56,020 nt of DNA from Methylotenera sp. (GCA_030682715.1 JAUXNQ010000016.1:1-56020), one strand, 5' to 3'. Counted from the first letter of the stretch, positions 35,434-46,919 are shown. Program-made: numbers and translations. Notes: generated by a model from the letters alone, not told the origin.

Positions 35434-36876
35434 TTAAAGTGCTAGACTTTCCGCTTGCCAAGTAATTTCTAAGCCTAACTCATCCTTAGTCGCCTTTAGC
35501 TCGTGTGCTACGCCAACTCCTGGTATGTATGCGAGGGTATCTTGCCAGTACACCAACGGCAAATGATCACGCTGCCAAGGCGGGATGTTAGCAGCCTGGA
35601 GTAAGTGCTTAAGCGTTCTCGTTGGTCTTAATGCGTCGGGCTTAAAACGCTCACCACCACTACGGTTAGTAATTCTCAGCCTAGCCATCCCAAACTTAAG
35701 GGCCAACCCTGCGCCTTCAACTTGTTTGAAAAACAATCTGCCTCCATTGGGCACCACAAGTTCACTTTCACCATTCCAGACCATATCAAACGGCTCATTA
35801 ACTTGGTCAACAGAAAGGTAAGCCCTTTGCTGATAACGCCTTAATGTGTAATGCTGAATGTTAATACCCAACTCTGCATCGGGCTTGGCGTTGAGCAACT
35901 GCTTTAACATCTCAGTCAGGTGATCCGATGTTGGCATAAAGAGATAATGCTGAGCGAACCACCACCGCAATAGATTCTTTGCGCGAGATACACTTAATTG
36001 ACTTAAACCTTGCAAACAAACACTGTTATTCATCAGCAACGTTTGTGCATCTATTTCCGCCAGTGTATCTAACAAAGCATCGGCTTCAGCCAGATGTGAT
36101 GCGGTTCTTGCCAGCACGGATTTAACACTGGGGTAACGTGCCTGCAAAATAGGCATGACATCATGACGCACAAAATTACGCTCATATTGCGTGTTGTCAT
36201 TACTTTCGTCATCGCACCACTGAATACCTGCCTGCATAGCATAATCATATAGCGCTAGCCTCGAGACGCCCAGTAACGGCCTAATCAGGCCACGGGTTTG
36301 GTCAACCTCAGCCATGCTGCTAAGACCCTTCACCCCTGCCCCACGCATAAGTTGCAACATCAAGGTTTCAGCCTGATCATCTTGATGATGCGCAGTCACC
36401 ACATAATCTGCTTGTATAGAAAGTCTTTCATCAAACAATGCTTGATAGCGTAACTGACGTGCTGCTGCCTCAATCCCTAATTTACTAGATCGATCTACAT
36501 TGACATGCACCACTTTGATTGGCACATTAAGTGCCCTGCACTGCTCCACACACAACGCTGACCAAGCATCTGCATTAGGGCTTAGGCCGTGATGCACATG
36601 TAAGGCGTGCAACTCAAGGCGTAGCAAAGGCTTTAAAGCAACCAACAAATGCAAAAGTGCTGATGAGTCTAAACCACCACTTAATGCCAGCAACAACTTG
36701 GATGCTGGCGATGATGCTAATGAATTTTCATCAGCAAATAAGTGTTGAGTAAAAAAAGAATGTAGTTTGGATAGTACGGGGTGAAGTTCACTTGAAACAG
36801 GCTGGCTTGCTAAAGCTTGCTTACCAGCCCTTTTGATAGAAGCGTTACTTTTCAGCAACTTCTTTGAATTTTCCAT
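35434..36876 (-). CDS. tilS: tRNA(Ile)-lysidine synthase TilS
   Basis: TilS places lysine on C34 of the AUA-reading tRNA-Ile so that it reads AUA and is charged with Ile. The protein has 480 residues. The PP-loop SGGLDSS is at 66-72, followed by [10 protein letters not shown] and [21 protein letters not shown]; a C-terminal tRNA-binding domain contains RSGGERFKP. An N-terminal extension of about 60 residues precedes the P-loop, longer than E. coli TilS, and its first 32 bases overlap the end of accA. The frame continues without interruption, so the start is likely but not certain. Confidence 0.95.
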   Translation of the reverse strand: MENSKKLLKSNASIKRAGKQALASQPVSSELHPVLSKLHSFFTQHLFADENSLASSPASKLLLALSGGLDSSALLHLLVALKPLLRLELHALHVHHGLSPNADAWSALCVEQCRALNVPIKVVHVNVDRSSKLGIEAAARQLRYQALFDERLSIQADYVVTAHHQDDQAETLMLQLMRGAGVKGLSSMAEVDQTRGLIRPLLGVSRLALYDYAMQAGIQWCDDESNDNTQYERNFVRHDVMPILQARYPSVKSVLARTASHLAEADALLDTLAEIDAQTLLMNNSVCLQGLSQLSVSRAKNLLRWWFAQHYLFMPTSDHLTEMLKQLLNAKPDAELGINIQHYTLRRYQQRAYLSVDQVNEPFDMVWNGESELVVPNGGRLFFKQVEGAGLALKFGMARLRITNRSGGERFKPDALRPTRTLKHLLQAANIPPWQRDHLPLVYWQDTLAYIPGVGVAHELKATKDELGLEITWQAESLAL

Positions 36877-37816
36877 AGCTCATTAAGCGCTCATAACGGC
36901 TCACTAATAATGTTTTAATTGATTTAGATTTATAGCGAGTCAACTCTTCTTTTAACGCTGATCTTAATGACGCCATCATTTCTTCTGGCGCGCGATGTGC
37001 ACCACCCATCGGCTCAGGTACAATTTTATCTATTAAACCTAATGCTTTCAGTTTATCCGCAGTAATCGCAAGCGCCTCAGCTGCGATTGAGGCTTTGTCT
37101 GCGCTCTTGTATAAAATAGAGGCGCAGCCTTCTGGTGAAATTACTGAATAAGTACCATATTGCAACATGAGTAATTGATCAACAACACCTAATGCTAAAG
37201 CACCACCAGAGCCACCCTCACCAATAATCACACCGATAATTGGTGTTTTCAGTTCAGCCATGACATACAAGTTGCGTGCAATCGCTTCAGACTGTCCGCG
37301 CTCTTCTGCACCGATGCCAGGATATGCACCTGGGGTATCAATGAGCGTGATAATTGGTATATTGAATTTTTCAGCCAAGCGGAATAAACGCAAAGCCTTG
37401 CGATAACCTTCTGGACGTGGCATACCAAAGTTACGGTATTGACGCTCTTTGATATCACGGCCTTTTTGATGTCCAATCACCATCACTGGCTGGCCTTCAA
37501 ACCTAGCAATACCGCCAACAATCGCAGGATCATCTGAGAATGCACGGTCGCCATGAAGCTCTTCAAAATCTGTAAACAAGGCCTGAATATAATCTAATGT
37601 ATATGGGCGCTGCGGATGACGCGCCAACTGAGAGATTTGCCAAGCAGTTAAATTGCCATAAATATCTTCAGACAGTTTTTTGTTTTTCTTTTCTAATGCT
37701 GTCAATTCTTTTGAGATATCCAAGTTATCGTGGTCATCATGTGATGAGCGCAGACTCTCGATTTTCGCTTCTAATTGAGCGATTGGCTGTTCAAAATCTA
37801 AATAAGTAATTTTCAT
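36845..37816 (-). CDS. accA: Acetyl-CoA carboxylase carboxyltransferase subunit alpha
   Basis: AccA (323 residues) with AccD transfers CO2 from biotin to acetyl-CoA in the first step of fatty-acid synthesis. Visible marks: [19 protein letters not shown] at the start, [22 protein letters not shown] near 102-123, [33 protein letters not shown] and the oxyanion [12 protein letters not shown]. The zinc finger belongs to AccD and is absent, as expected. It is part of the common betaproteobacterial order dnaE-accA-tilS, all on the minus strand, with tilS overlapping its end. Confidence 0.97.
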   Translation of the reverse strand: MKITYLDFEQPIAQLEAKIESLRSSHDDHDNLDISKELTALEKKNKKLSEDIYGNLTAWQISQLARHPQRPYTLDYIQALFTDFEELHGDRAFSDDPAIVGGIARFEGQPVMVIGHQKGRDIKERQYRNFGMPRPEGYRKALRLFRLAEKFNIPIITLIDTPGAYPGIGAEERGQSEAIARNLYVMAELKTPIIGVIIGEGGSGGALALGVVDQLLMLQYGTYSVISPEGCASILYKSADKASIAAEALAITADKLKALGLIDKIVPEPMGGAHRAPEEMMASLRSALKEELTRYKSKSIKTLLVSRYERLMSYGKFKEVAEK

Positions 37817-37980
37817 ATCGTTATATTTTGTCTCAAATTATCTGATTCTATAATGCCTATTATTAGTGCTAGGTACACACCTACGTAGTTAGCACAAGCA
37901 TTACAGAAACGCTAAGTTTGCATAAACACGTTGAATTTCAGTGGCTTTCAGACCACCGACACCGCGATATCCACAATGCG

Positions 37981-40900
37981 CTAATTATATAGGATTTTTA
38001 CGTTATTCTTACTCAACCATTCGGTTAAACTCGCAATCAATTCATCATGCAAATCCACTCGCCAATCATTACCCAGCATGAGTTCAACTTTACTGGTTTG
38101 ATTATGATACTCAATTTTAATCGGGCACCCACGGTATTCATCTGAAGCACTCACACAATAAGGCTTTAGTAATGTCTTTAATTTAAGTGCATCGGATTGG
38201 CCATTACACATGATTTTTAGGAAGCTAGCTCGGCTATTTCTTAATGCAGAAAGGTCATATAGCTTCCTAGCATTTACACGAACACCGCCAGAAAATTCAT
38301 CGTGACTCACTCGGCCTTCAACAATCACCAACTGGTCATCTTTTAACAGCTGCTGCGATTGATTCAATAAATCATTGCCAACCACCACCTCAATTCTAGT
38401 TGTGCCATCATCCAAGCCCACAATTGCCATTTTACCGCGCGCAGTCATACGGTTACGTACGCCAGAAACGATACCTGCTAATAGCTGCGGCTGGTCTTTA
38501 GGCGCTAAATTTGCCAATGTTGTACTGATAAACTGACTTAAATCTTTTTGATACGACCAATAAGGATGGCCGCTAAAATAAAAGCCAAGGGCTGCTTTTT
38601 CTTCTTGTAAGCGCTGTTGCTCAGGCCATGGCGAAACACTAGGCAATACATGTACAGATTGATCAGATGCCTCACCAAATAAACTATTCTGATTACTATT
38701 AGCGTTAGTTTGCTCAGCTGCACTAATCGCCAAGGCTACGCCAGCCAATAGTGCATGTCGATTAGGCTCCAGCTTATCAAACGCACCTGCTCTAATGAGT
38801 GACTCAATGACCCGTCTATTTACTTTACGCAAATCTAAACGGCTACAAAAATCAAATAAGCTCGTAAATGGACCATCTGTTCTCCGCGCCTGTAAAATCA
38901 CATCAATCGCGGCAGAACCTGTGCCTTTTACTGCACCCAAACCATACAAAACTTGGCTTTTACTAATAGGCTTAAACTTAAATTCACTTTCATTCACATC
39001 AGGCGGCAATACTTCAACCTGATTCGGCGCACAATCGTCATAAAATATGTGCACACTGTCGGTATTATTCATATCAGCAGACATCGTCGCTGCCAAGAAT
39101 GCCGCTGGATAATGTGTTTTAAGAAATGCCGTATGGTAAGCAACGAGCGCGTAGGCTGCAGCGTGAGACTTGTTAAAACCATAACCTGCAAACTTTTCGA
39201 GCAAGTCAAACAAATCACTGGCCTGCTGCTCAGTCATGTTGTTTTTGGTCGCACCCTCAGTAAATATCTTACGCTGGGCATCCATCTCTTCTTTTTTCTT
39301 CTTACCCATCGCACGACGTAGCAAGTCAGCACCGCCCAGACTATAGCCCGCCACAACCTGCGCAATCTGCATCACCTGCTCTTGGTAAACCGCAATGCCG
39401 TAGGTTTCTTTCAAAATCGGCTCAGTCAGTGGGTGCGGATACTCAACACGTTGCTTACCATGTTTACGGCGGCAGTAATCTGGAATCAAATCCATTGGGC
39501 CTGGACGATACAAAGCCACCAAAGCAATAATATCTTCAAAACAGTCAGGCATCGCTTGTTTAAGCATGTCTTTCATGCCGCGCGACTCTAACTGGAATAC
39601 CGCTGTGGTATTAGCTGTTTTTAATAGTTGAAACGTTGGCTTGTCATTGATTGGTAAAGTTTCAAATGACAACGGCGGCAAGTTACTTTCAGCACGCTGC
39701 TTATTGGCATTTTCTAATGCCATATCTAAAATCGTCAGCGTACGTAAGCCCAAAAAGTCGAACTTAACCAGCCCTACTGCTTCAACGTCATCTTTATCAT
39801 ACTGGCTAACCAAACTTGCACCATCAGGCTGGCAATACACAGGTGAAAAATCTGCAATTTTACTTGGTGAAATCAACACACCACCAGCATGCATACCGAT
39901 ATTACGTACCAAACCTTCTAGTCTTAAAGCAAGCTCAAGCAGCTCTTTGACTTCTTCTTCACTCTCTCGGCGTTCGGCTAATTGCGGCTCTTTCTCTAAA
40001 GCGTCAGACAGCGTAATGCCAAGCTCAAGCGGTATTAGCTTTGCAATGCCATCCACAAAGTTAAATGGTAAATCTAGCACACGTCCAACATCGCGAATCA
40101 CGGCCTTTGCCGCCATGGTACCGAAGGTGGCGATCTGTGAAACAGCATCAATCCCATATTTCTGCTTCACGTAGTCAATTACACGGTCGCGACCCTCCTG
40201 ACAAAAGTCGATATCAAAGTCAGGCATGGAAACGCGGTCTGGGTTTAAGAAACGCTCGAACAATAAGTTGTATTCCAATGGATCTAGGTCAGTAATACCT
40301 AGACTATACGCAACTACGGAGCCAGCACCAGAACCCCGACCAGGTCCTACTGGTACGCCATTATTTTTAGCCCAATTAATAAAGTCGGCCACAATCAAGA
40401 AATAACCAGCAAAACCCATCTGGTTAATCACATTGGTTTCAAAGTCTAATCGTGCTGAGTAAGCTTCTTGTTTACTAGTGCGAATCTGCTCATCTGGGAA
40501 CAGCACTTCCAGTCTTTTCTCCAACCCTAATCGCGCTTCTGAAATCAAGTAATCATTCAGGCTTTCATTATTAGGTGTGGGAAACTGTGGTAAGTAGTTT
40601 TTGCCTAATGTCAGGTTTAAATTACAACGCTTCGCAATTTCCACACTATTGGTAAGTGCCTCTGGCATATCTGCAAACAGCACTGCAATATCAGCCTGCG
40701 TTTTAAAATATTGCTCAGTAGTAAAGTTCTGCGGACGTCTTTTATCTGCAAGCACATAGCCTTCTGCAATGCAAGTTCTAGCCTCGTGTGCACGATAATC
40801 ATCTGGGGTAGTAAACTGTATGGGATGCGTTGCGACGATTGGCAAGCTTAGCTCGTGCGCAATGTGACGAACATGCTGAATATATTGTTCTTCGCTTGCC

Positions 40901-41463
40901 TTATTTGCATCAGTGGCGATGCGTTGCACTTCTAAATAAAAGCGTTCTGGAAATAACGCTTGCCACTGATTCGCAAGTTTTTTAGCTAAGCCTAAATTAC
41001 CCTGTGTACAGGCTTGTCCGATATCACCAGCAAGACTACCAGACAATAGCAGCATGCCTTCAGTACCAGCCTCAACAAACCAATCGCGCTTAAATTCCGC
41101 ACGGCCACGATACTGATTGGTTAAGTAAGCACGACTTAACAAGTGGCACAACGTTAAGTATCCCTCATGTGACTGACACAGCAGTAACAAACGCGAAGGT
41201 TGCTCCCGATTATCAGTATTTTCCAGCCAAATATCACAGCCGACAATAGGCTTAACACCATTACCACGAGCGGCTTTATAGAACTTAATTGCACCGAACA
41301 AATTGCTTAAGTCAGTCAGTGCAAGTGCTGGCATTTGGTCACTCACCGCCTGCTTGACGTAGTCGTCTATTCGCACAATGCCATCAACAATAGAATATTC
41401 GCTGTGGCAACGCAAATGGACAAAACTAGGAGAAACTGAAGGGCTTGGTGTCGTTTGTAGCAT
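37981..41463 (-). CDS. dnaE: DNA polymerase III catalytic subunit alpha
   Basis: This replicative polymerase (1160 residues, standard) has an N-terminal PHP domain starting at LRCHSEYSIVDG (17-28) and a palm with the catalytic acidic cluster PDFDIDF (414-420; D415, D417 and D419). RGSGAGSVVAYSLG lies near 376-389 and YQEQVMQIAQ near 690. A helix-hairpin-helix and an OB-fold domain (KMAIVGLDDGTTRIEVVV) follow, and a C-terminal tau-binding region ends the protein. No intein or frame break is present. The first about 14 residues are Ser/Pro-rich and dispensable-looking. It precedes accA by 164 bases, which hold no complete gene. Confidence 0.98.
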   Translation of the reverse strand: MLQTTPSPSVSPSFVHLRCHSEYSIVDGIVRIDDYVKQAVSDQMPALALTDLSNLFGAIKFYKAARGNGVKPIVGCDIWLENTDNREQPSRLLLLCQSHEGYLTLCHLLSRAYLTNQYRGRAEFKRDWFVEAGTEGMLLLSGSLAGDIGQACTQGNLGLAKKLANQWQALFPERFYLEVQRIATDANKASEEQYIQHVRHIAHELSLPIVATHPIQFTTPDDYRAHEARTCIAEGYVLADKRRPQNFTTEQYFKTQADIAVLFADMPEALTNSVEIAKRCNLNLTLGKNYLPQFPTPNNESLNDYLISEARLGLEKRLEVLFPDEQIRTSKQEAYSARLDFETNVINQMGFAGYFLIVADFINWAKNNGVPVGPGRGSGAGSVVAYSLGITDLDPLEYNLLFERFLNPDRVSMPDFDIDFCQEGRDRVIDYVKQKYGIDAVSQIATFGTMAAKAVIRDVGRVLDLPFNFVDGIAKLIPLELGITLSDALEKEPQLAERRESEEEVKELLELALRLEGLVRNIGMHAGGVLISPSKIADFSPVYCQPDGASLVSQYDKDDVEAVGLVKFDFLGLRTLTILDMALENANKQRAESNLPPLSFETLPINDKPTFQLLKTANTTAVFQLESRGMKDMLKQAMPDCFEDIIALVALYRPGPMDLIPDYCRRKHGKQRVEYPHPLTEPILKETYGIAVYQEQVMQIAQVVAGYSLGGADLLRRAMGKKKKEEMDAQRKIFTEGATKNNMTEQQASDLFDLLEKFAGYGFNKSHAAAYALVAYHTAFLKTHYPAAFLAATMSADMNNTDSVHIFYDDCAPNQVEVLPPDVNESEFKFKPISKSQVLYGLGAVKGTGSAAIDVILQARRTDGPFTSLFDFCSRLDLRKVNRRVIESLIRAGAFDKLEPNRHALLAGVALAISAAEQTNANSNQNSLFGEASDQSVHVLPSVSPWPEQQRLQEEKAALGFYFSGHPYWSYQKDLSQFISTTLANLAPKDQPQLLAGIVSGVRNRMTARGKMAIVGLDDGTTRIEVVVGNDLLNQSQQLLKDDQLVIVEGRVSHDEFSGGVRVNARKLYDLSALRNSRASFLKIMCNGQSDALKLKTLLKPYCVSASDEYRGCPIKIEYHNQTSKVELMLGNDWRVDLHDELIASLTEWLSKNNVKILYN

Positions 41464-41634
41464 AAGGCAATTTTACCTTATTGATGGGTATCGTTGTAAG
41501 CAAAGTAGGCACTTAAAACGATAAATAAATTGCGCAAAACTTCATATTTAGTGCTTGCAAAAATATAGTTTTTAATCATTACTGAAGTAGTCATCACAGC
41601 AAAACACGCTAAGTAAAACTAGTACAGCAAAACA

Positions 41635-41665
41635 AACATAGGTGAAATAAATATTCACCTATGTT
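41635..41665 (-). terminator. Terminator after chpA
   Basis: AACATAGGTGAA (41635-41646) pairs perfectly with TTCACCTATGTT (41654-41665), 12 bp with a 7-base loop. On the minus strand a broken T-run (TTTGTTTT) follows. It separates chpA from dnaE. Confidence 0.75.
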
Positions 41666-41727
41666 AACGCTTGTAAACTACTCGTGCTTGTAATCTATAA
41701 GACCAACAATGAAGTTAGGTTAAAGCA

Positions 41728-44700
41728 CTAATGATTGAGTAAAACATGAACCTGCTCAATCAGCACTTCATCCTGTACGGGTTTACCTAGGAAAGCATTC
41801 ACGCCAATTTCTGTTGCCACATTACGATGTTTTTCTGCGGTACGCGAGCTAATAATGATGAGCGGTGTACTAGCTGTCTGTATGTTATCTCTTACATAGC
41901 GAGAAAACTCAAAACCATCCATACGCGGCATTTCGATGTCGGTCAAAATAATAGCGGGAGATATTTGCTGCAATTTCTGAATCGCATCCATACCATCATT
42001 GGCAGTCACTACCTCAAACCCATCACGCTCCAGCACGCGTGAAAGTACTTTACGCATGGTGAGAGAGTCATCAACAACCAAGGCAACTTTCTTCAACTGC
42101 TCAACCACTGGCGCCACATTGGTGACCTTAATTGCACCGCTTGATAACGCTTCTCTATTTGCCAGCAATACTGGGTTAATCACCAAAATAATGGCACCAT
42201 CGCCCATCACCGTCGCGCCGATCATGCCTGGCACATGCGCCAACTGGGTTCCCATAGGCTTCATCACCACCTCTTGGTTACCAATCAACTCATCTACATG
42301 TAACGCCGTGCGGTAAGCCCCGCTACGCAGTAAAACAACAGGGGTATAAGTATGCGCTTGCGCTATGTGATTAACATCACCAACTAGTTTTGACAAGAAA
42401 TGTAATGGGTACTCTCTGCCTGCCCAAGTAATCTTGTTTGCATTATAGGCATCGCTTAAATCTATGGATTTAAGCTTTTGCACCTGCTCAACCATCACCG
42501 ATGGAATCGCATAAGTTTGATTACCAACACGTGCAAGCACCACTTGCGCAACAGATAGCGTCACAGGCAAGTAAATATTGAACATTGCACCCAAGCCTGA
42601 TGCATTGCTGACATCAATACGTCCACCCAACGCAGCAATATCGCTACGCACAGCATCTAGCCCTACCCCGCGTCCAGCAATCTGCGATATGGTTTCAGCA
42701 GTAGAGAATCCAGGTTCAAATATAACTGTCATTAGTGCTTGATCAGATATTTCCTGATCTGCATTGAACAAGCCCCTCTCAATCGCTTTTTGTTTGACTT
42801 TAGCCAGATTAACGCCTGCGCCATCATCCGTAATCACCAGTGTAATTTCGTCATTTTCCAAGCTAACTTTCAGCTTGATGTGTCCAACTTCAGGTTTACT
42901 TAGCTTAACGCGCTCAGCGGCTGACTCTAGCCCATGTGCAACTGCGTTACGTAACAGATGCTCTAGAGGTGCGCCCATCTTATCCAACACACCGCGATCA
43001 AGCTCAATAGTTTCGCCTTCAATGGTCATTTCAACGCGTTTATTCAATTCCCTCGCTGTTTGGCGTACGATACGTTGCAACCGCTCAGAAATAGTTGAAA
43101 ATGGCAACATACGTACGCTCATCAAACCTTGTTGCAACTCACGATTCATGCGGTTTTGTTGTTGCAATGCTGCGTCTGTCTGATCAAGATTAAGTAGTAA
43201 ACCATGTTGAATGGTCGCCACGTCGTTCACACTCTCGGCCATCATACGAGTAAGCTCTTGCAGGCGCGTAAATCGGTCAAACTCTAGTGGGTCAAATGTC
43301 TCATTTGCCTCTTGCAACAAGCTCATGCGAGATTGCAACTGCGTTTCCGCTTCAATTTCCAACTCGCGTAGATAGCTACGCAATCTGCTAACACTGTCAG
43401 TTAAATCAGTAGAGGACTGCTTGAAATTTTGCATTTCTCTATCCATGCGAGAGCGCATGATAGAAACCTCACCAGCTTCATTAATCAGCCTATCTAACAC
43501 ATCAGCGCGCATACGTAAGAATTGCGTTTTACGCTCGCTCTGTCTTGTAGTTTTTGGTGTGGCCGTTTTAACTTGAGCTGGTAAGTCTTTAGCCATGCCC
43601 ATATCACCAACAATATCCTCTAACATATAGCCAATGCGGTCGAACTCAAGAAACATTGCATCGAAATCATCGGACGTCACTTGGTGCCTCAATGCGCGAA
43701 TCACATGGTCTTCCATCCCATGTACGCTATCACCAATCACCGCCTGCCCCGCCATACGAGCACTACCTTTTAAGGTATGTAACGCACGTTGTAATGAATC
43801 TGGATATTCAGCTTCTTTTGGATTGGTACGCCAGCCTCTTAAATCTTTGCCAATTTGCGGAATTAACTCACGCGCTTCTTCAATAAATAGTGTGAGCAAC
43901 TCTTCATTGACGATTGCATCTTTACGCTGCAAAGCCTGCTCTGCCGCAAGTAAGGTATCCTCCCCTACTGGAACCTCAGCTAATATCTCAATCGGGTCTG
44001 TAATACTTTCTTCATTAACAATCGGCTCTATTTGGCTTACTTTTGTTTTAGGCCTTGGTTTTGATTTTCTCTTAGAACTTTCTGCTTTTTGCACTTCTAA
44101 GACAGCAGCTTCTGCAAATTGTGCTGCAGAAGCTTGCATAGCGGCAGTTGATTCGCTCAACGCAACAATCAAAGCACGTGAAGACCTAGGATTTTTTAAT
44201 GCTTTGGCTTTTTCCAACCCATCTGACAATGCCTTAACCACGCTACCATAGAGCGTGATATGTTGTGATGTCCAAACGCTATGATGTTCATCTAACCAAC
44301 GCTCTAAGGCTCTTGCTAAGTCACCAATTGACTTAAAGCCTGCGGTTAATGCATTGCTGCCCAGTGTATGCGCTGCGCGGTAACTCTCTGGTGTTGGCAA
44401 ATCAGCAGAATCGACCACCAACATCGCTTGCGCATCAACAAGTGTTTGCAAGTGCTGTTGGGCTTCGCCCAAAAAGATATTAAAGAAAGCTTTGCTTAAT
44501 TTACGTGTACCGCCAATTATCACTTCTTCTTTTTGCACTTTAGGCTGAGCGATAGCTAACGATTGCTCAAGCTCGGATGCTAACTCAGCTGCTTGTTGCT
44601 GGAATGGACATGGCGTTAAACTAACTTTTTGGTGTTGCTGCAACAAGGCTACCCACGTTGCAAACTCAGCACTAACTTTTTCAACAAAAGCTAAAATTGC

Positions 44701-46818
44701 GGGTGTAGGAAAAGTTTTACGATCTAAGACAATATTAAGCAGATTTTCTACAGCCCAAGCCACTTCACCCATGCCTAGCAGCCCAACAGTACGGCCACTA
44801 CCTTTCAATGTATGGTAGGCTCTTCGCACCTCAACAAAAGCATCACTATCTGTAGCATTAACGCGCAAGGCTTGTAGATTTTGAGCCAGTGACGCAAGCA
44901 CCTCCTCAGCCTCGGCTAAGAAAATATCTTGTAGTTCAAGATCAAACGCTTGATCAATCACTTCATCTACCAAAAGCTCGACTTCAGCTACTGGAACGAT
45001 AGCAAGCGGAGTGGAAGTCACTACAACTTCATCATCACATAGATTTAAATCAATCGCGGAAAGATCAATCTCCAGCGCATCATGAGCAACATTAAGCCCT
45101 AATGAAGCAGCTGCTTGTTCCAAGCGAAGCAATGCTTCAGCTAACGCATGTTCCGCTTCTGCATGAACATGCGGCAGCTCTTCTGCGTACAAACCTAACA
45201 TACTTAGATTTTCAGCAATCAGCTCAAAAATAGATTGTATGTCTTTACTGTCTTTATTTATTTGACTATCGCTACTTCTAAAGTGATCCACAAAAGTAGC
45301 ACTTAACTGTGCAACAGATTTCGGCACAGGCATTTCTAGCATATCGAATGCAGCTGAAACTTGTTGTAAAGACTTACCAGCCTCTTCAAGCTCATTGATA
45401 CTTTCTGGGTTTCTGAAGAAACTATCCAACGCTTTTTCTACAATAGTTAATGCAGCCAACACCTGTTTAGCAACAGCCTCTACCAAAGAGGCATCATGTT
45501 GAGTAGTAGTAAATGCTTCAAGTGCTGGCGCTAAAACTTCGCCCAGCATCACTGCATTTAGCCGTGAAATTTGTGTAGTAATTTTTTGGCTAGCTTCAGC
45601 ATCAAGCTGATGGTAATTATCACAACTTGACTCTAGCAGATTCAATGAAGCAGCTATTTCTATAAATGCAGCATCATTTAGCTTAGCAACATCATTCTGC
45701 AAAGTAGCAATGCTTTGATGGGTTACATTAAATAAATTGACAACGTCTTCATGATTAACACCCTGTTGAACAGTATTCTGAATATGTTCTAACTTATTCA
45801 GCAATGTCGCTAAGTCGTTTGCGCTAGTCGTTACATCACTTGAGCTAATGCTAGCCCATAAATCTTTAAATGTAGGAATATCAGCAACTAATTGTGCCAA
45901 GGCTGCCTGCTCGGCTGCATTAGAACTGGCTGCTGCCACCGCTTGTGCTGCTGAAGGTAAAGCAGCGTCTAGTTCAAACGTATTTTTAACTGCAGAAATC
46001 GTCTCTGAACTTCTATCGCTTATTGCAACGTAATAAAGTAAATCACGTAATAGGCGGGATGGTACTTTTGCTTCCCCCATCGCTACATTACGTAACTGCC
46101 GGTCTAATTTGCTGCAAAGCTTTTTAGCGCCTGGGTTCTCCGCCACCTTATCTTGTGCAAGTGCATCAGTAAACGCAGTGGCAGTCCACCATAGCGTTTT
46201 CGGTGCATTTCTAGACTGAACTTCTTGAACCTTAGTCACCGCTTGACGCATACCATCCAATGCTACAGGATCTTTTGTACGTAACCAGTCTAACAAAGAC
46301 TTTTGAAAAGCAGCTCTTTGCTCCGATACAAAAATTGGTATGGATGACTCTTCAATTGGGTTGCTTGGCAGGTCCTTGGGTGCACTATTATCAACATCGG
46401 GAAAGAATAATTCACTCTCATCCAATGACTCACCTTGTGCCTCAACGATAGGCTTGAGCGACTTGTACAGTCTTATTGGCTGGTCAGGCATACCATTAAG
46501 CAAATCTTGCAGATACTTAGATAGCGTCTCAACCGCTACAATGAGCGATTCCATTACCTCTTGAGTCACGGGAATCAACTGCTTTGCTAAACTATCAGCA
46601 AGTTTTTCCAACTCATGACAATAGCGTTTACATCCTTCCAATCCCACCATATCAAGTGCGCCGCTCACTTGATACAAATGTGCGATGGTAAATCTTAAGT
46701 TCGCAAACTCACTTGGAGTTTGATTGACCTCGTTAAAGCTTTCCAGCACTTTTTTCAGCGATTGATCAATCTCATCTTTAACCCAAGACAACGGGCCAGT
46801 ATCAAATGCTTCAGGCAT
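41728..46818 (-). CDS. chpA: ChpA/PilL hybrid histidine kinase controlling type IV pili
   Basis: This 1696-residue CheA-type kinase belongs to the Pil-Chp pathway (twitching, surface sensing). Three recognisable HPt domains have His669 (YHTLKGSGR), His817 (AHTLGSNA, lacking the usual Lys) and His1014 (LHTLKGSAR). The N-terminal region has a degenerate HPt-like helix bundle (LYQVSGALDMVGLEG, 48-62) with no acceptor His, followed by helical repeats to about 600. The kinase core has N box HLLRNAVAHGLE near 1288, DDGAGVN near 1331 and GRGVGLDAVR near 1383. A CheW-like domain (1420-1560) and a receiver domain with Asp1627 (ILTDIEMPRMDG) complete it. It is the last gene of pilG-pilH-pilI-pilJ-chpA. 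Confidence 0.95.
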   Translation of the reverse strand: MPEAFDTGPLSWVKDEIDQSLKKVLESFNEVNQTPSEFANLRFTIAHLYQVSGALDMVGLEGCKRYCHELEKLADSLAKQLIPVTQEVMESLIVAVETLSKYLQDLLNGMPDQPIRLYKSLKPIVEAQGESLDESELFFPDVDNSAPKDLPSNPIEESSIPIFVSEQRAAFQKSLLDWLRTKDPVALDGMRQAVTKVQEVQSRNAPKTLWWTATAFTDALAQDKVAENPGAKKLCSKLDRQLRNVAMGEAKVPSRLLRDLLYYVAISDRSSETISAVKNTFELDAALPSAAQAVAAASSNAAEQAALAQLVADIPTFKDLWASISSSDVTTSANDLATLLNKLEHIQNTVQQGVNHEDVVNLFNVTHQSIATLQNDVAKLNDAAFIEIAASLNLLESSCDNYHQLDAEASQKITTQISRLNAVMLGEVLAPALEAFTTTQHDASLVEAVAKQVLAALTIVEKALDSFFRNPESINELEEAGKSLQQVSAAFDMLEMPVPKSVAQLSATFVDHFRSSDSQINKDSKDIQSIFELIAENLSMLGLYAEELPHVHAEAEHALAEALLRLEQAAASLGLNVAHDALEIDLSAIDLNLCDDEVVVTSTPLAIVPVAEVELLVDEVIDQAFDLELQDIFLAEAEEVLASLAQNLQALRVNATDSDAFVEVRRAYHTLKGSGRTVGLLGMGEVAWAVENLLNIVLDRKTFPTPAILAFVEKVSAEFATWVALLQQHQKVSLTPCPFQQQAAELASELEQSLAIAQPKVQKEEVIIGGTRKLSKAFFNIFLGEAQQHLQTLVDAQAMLVVDSADLPTPESYRAAHTLGSNALTAGFKSIGDLARALERWLDEHHSVWTSQHITLYGSVVKALSDGLEKAKALKNPRSSRALIVALSESTAAMQASAAQFAEAAVLEVQKAESSKRKSKPRPKTKVSQIEPIVNEESITDPIEILAEVPVGEDTLLAAEQALQRKDAIVNEELLTLFIEEARELIPQIGKDLRGWRTNPKEAEYPDSLQRALHTLKGSARMAGQAVIGDSVHGMEDHVIRALRHQVTSDDFDAMFLEFDRIGYMLEDIVGDMGMAKDLPAQVKTATPKTTRQSERKTQFLRMRADVLDRLINEAGEVSIMRSRMDREMQNFKQSSTDLTDSVSRLRSYLRELEIEAETQLQSRMSLLQEANETFDPLEFDRFTRLQELTRMMAESVNDVATIQHGLLLNLDQTDAALQQQNRMNRELQQGLMSVRMLPFSTISERLQRIVRQTARELNKRVEMTIEGETIELDRGVLDKMGAPLEHLLRNAVAHGLESAAERVKLSKPEVGHIKLKVSLENDEITLVITDDGAGVNLAKVKQKAIERGLFNADQEISDQALMTVIFEPGFSTAETISQIAGRGVGLDAVRSDIAALGGRIDVSNASGLGAMFNIYLPVTLSVAQVVLARVGNQTYAIPSVMVEQVQKLKSIDLSDAYNANKITWAGREYPLHFLSKLVGDVNHIAQAHTYTPVVLLRSGAYRTALHVDELIGNQEVVMKPMGTQLAHVPGMIGATVMGDGAIILVINPVLLANREALSSGAIKVTNVAPVVEQLKKVALVVDDSLTMRKVLSRVLERDGFEVVTANDGMDAIQKLQQISPAIILTDIEMPRMDGFEFSRYVRDNIQTASTPLIIISSRTAEKHRNVATEIGVNAFLGKPVQDEVLIEQVHVLLNH

Positions 46819-46919
46819 TATTTACTTCCATCTTTAGTTTGTAGTTTTTCATGGCGTTTTTGTGTCTTATGCTAAAAATTAAACTTCTACGCAAAATATT
46901 AAGCAAAATATTTAAATGT

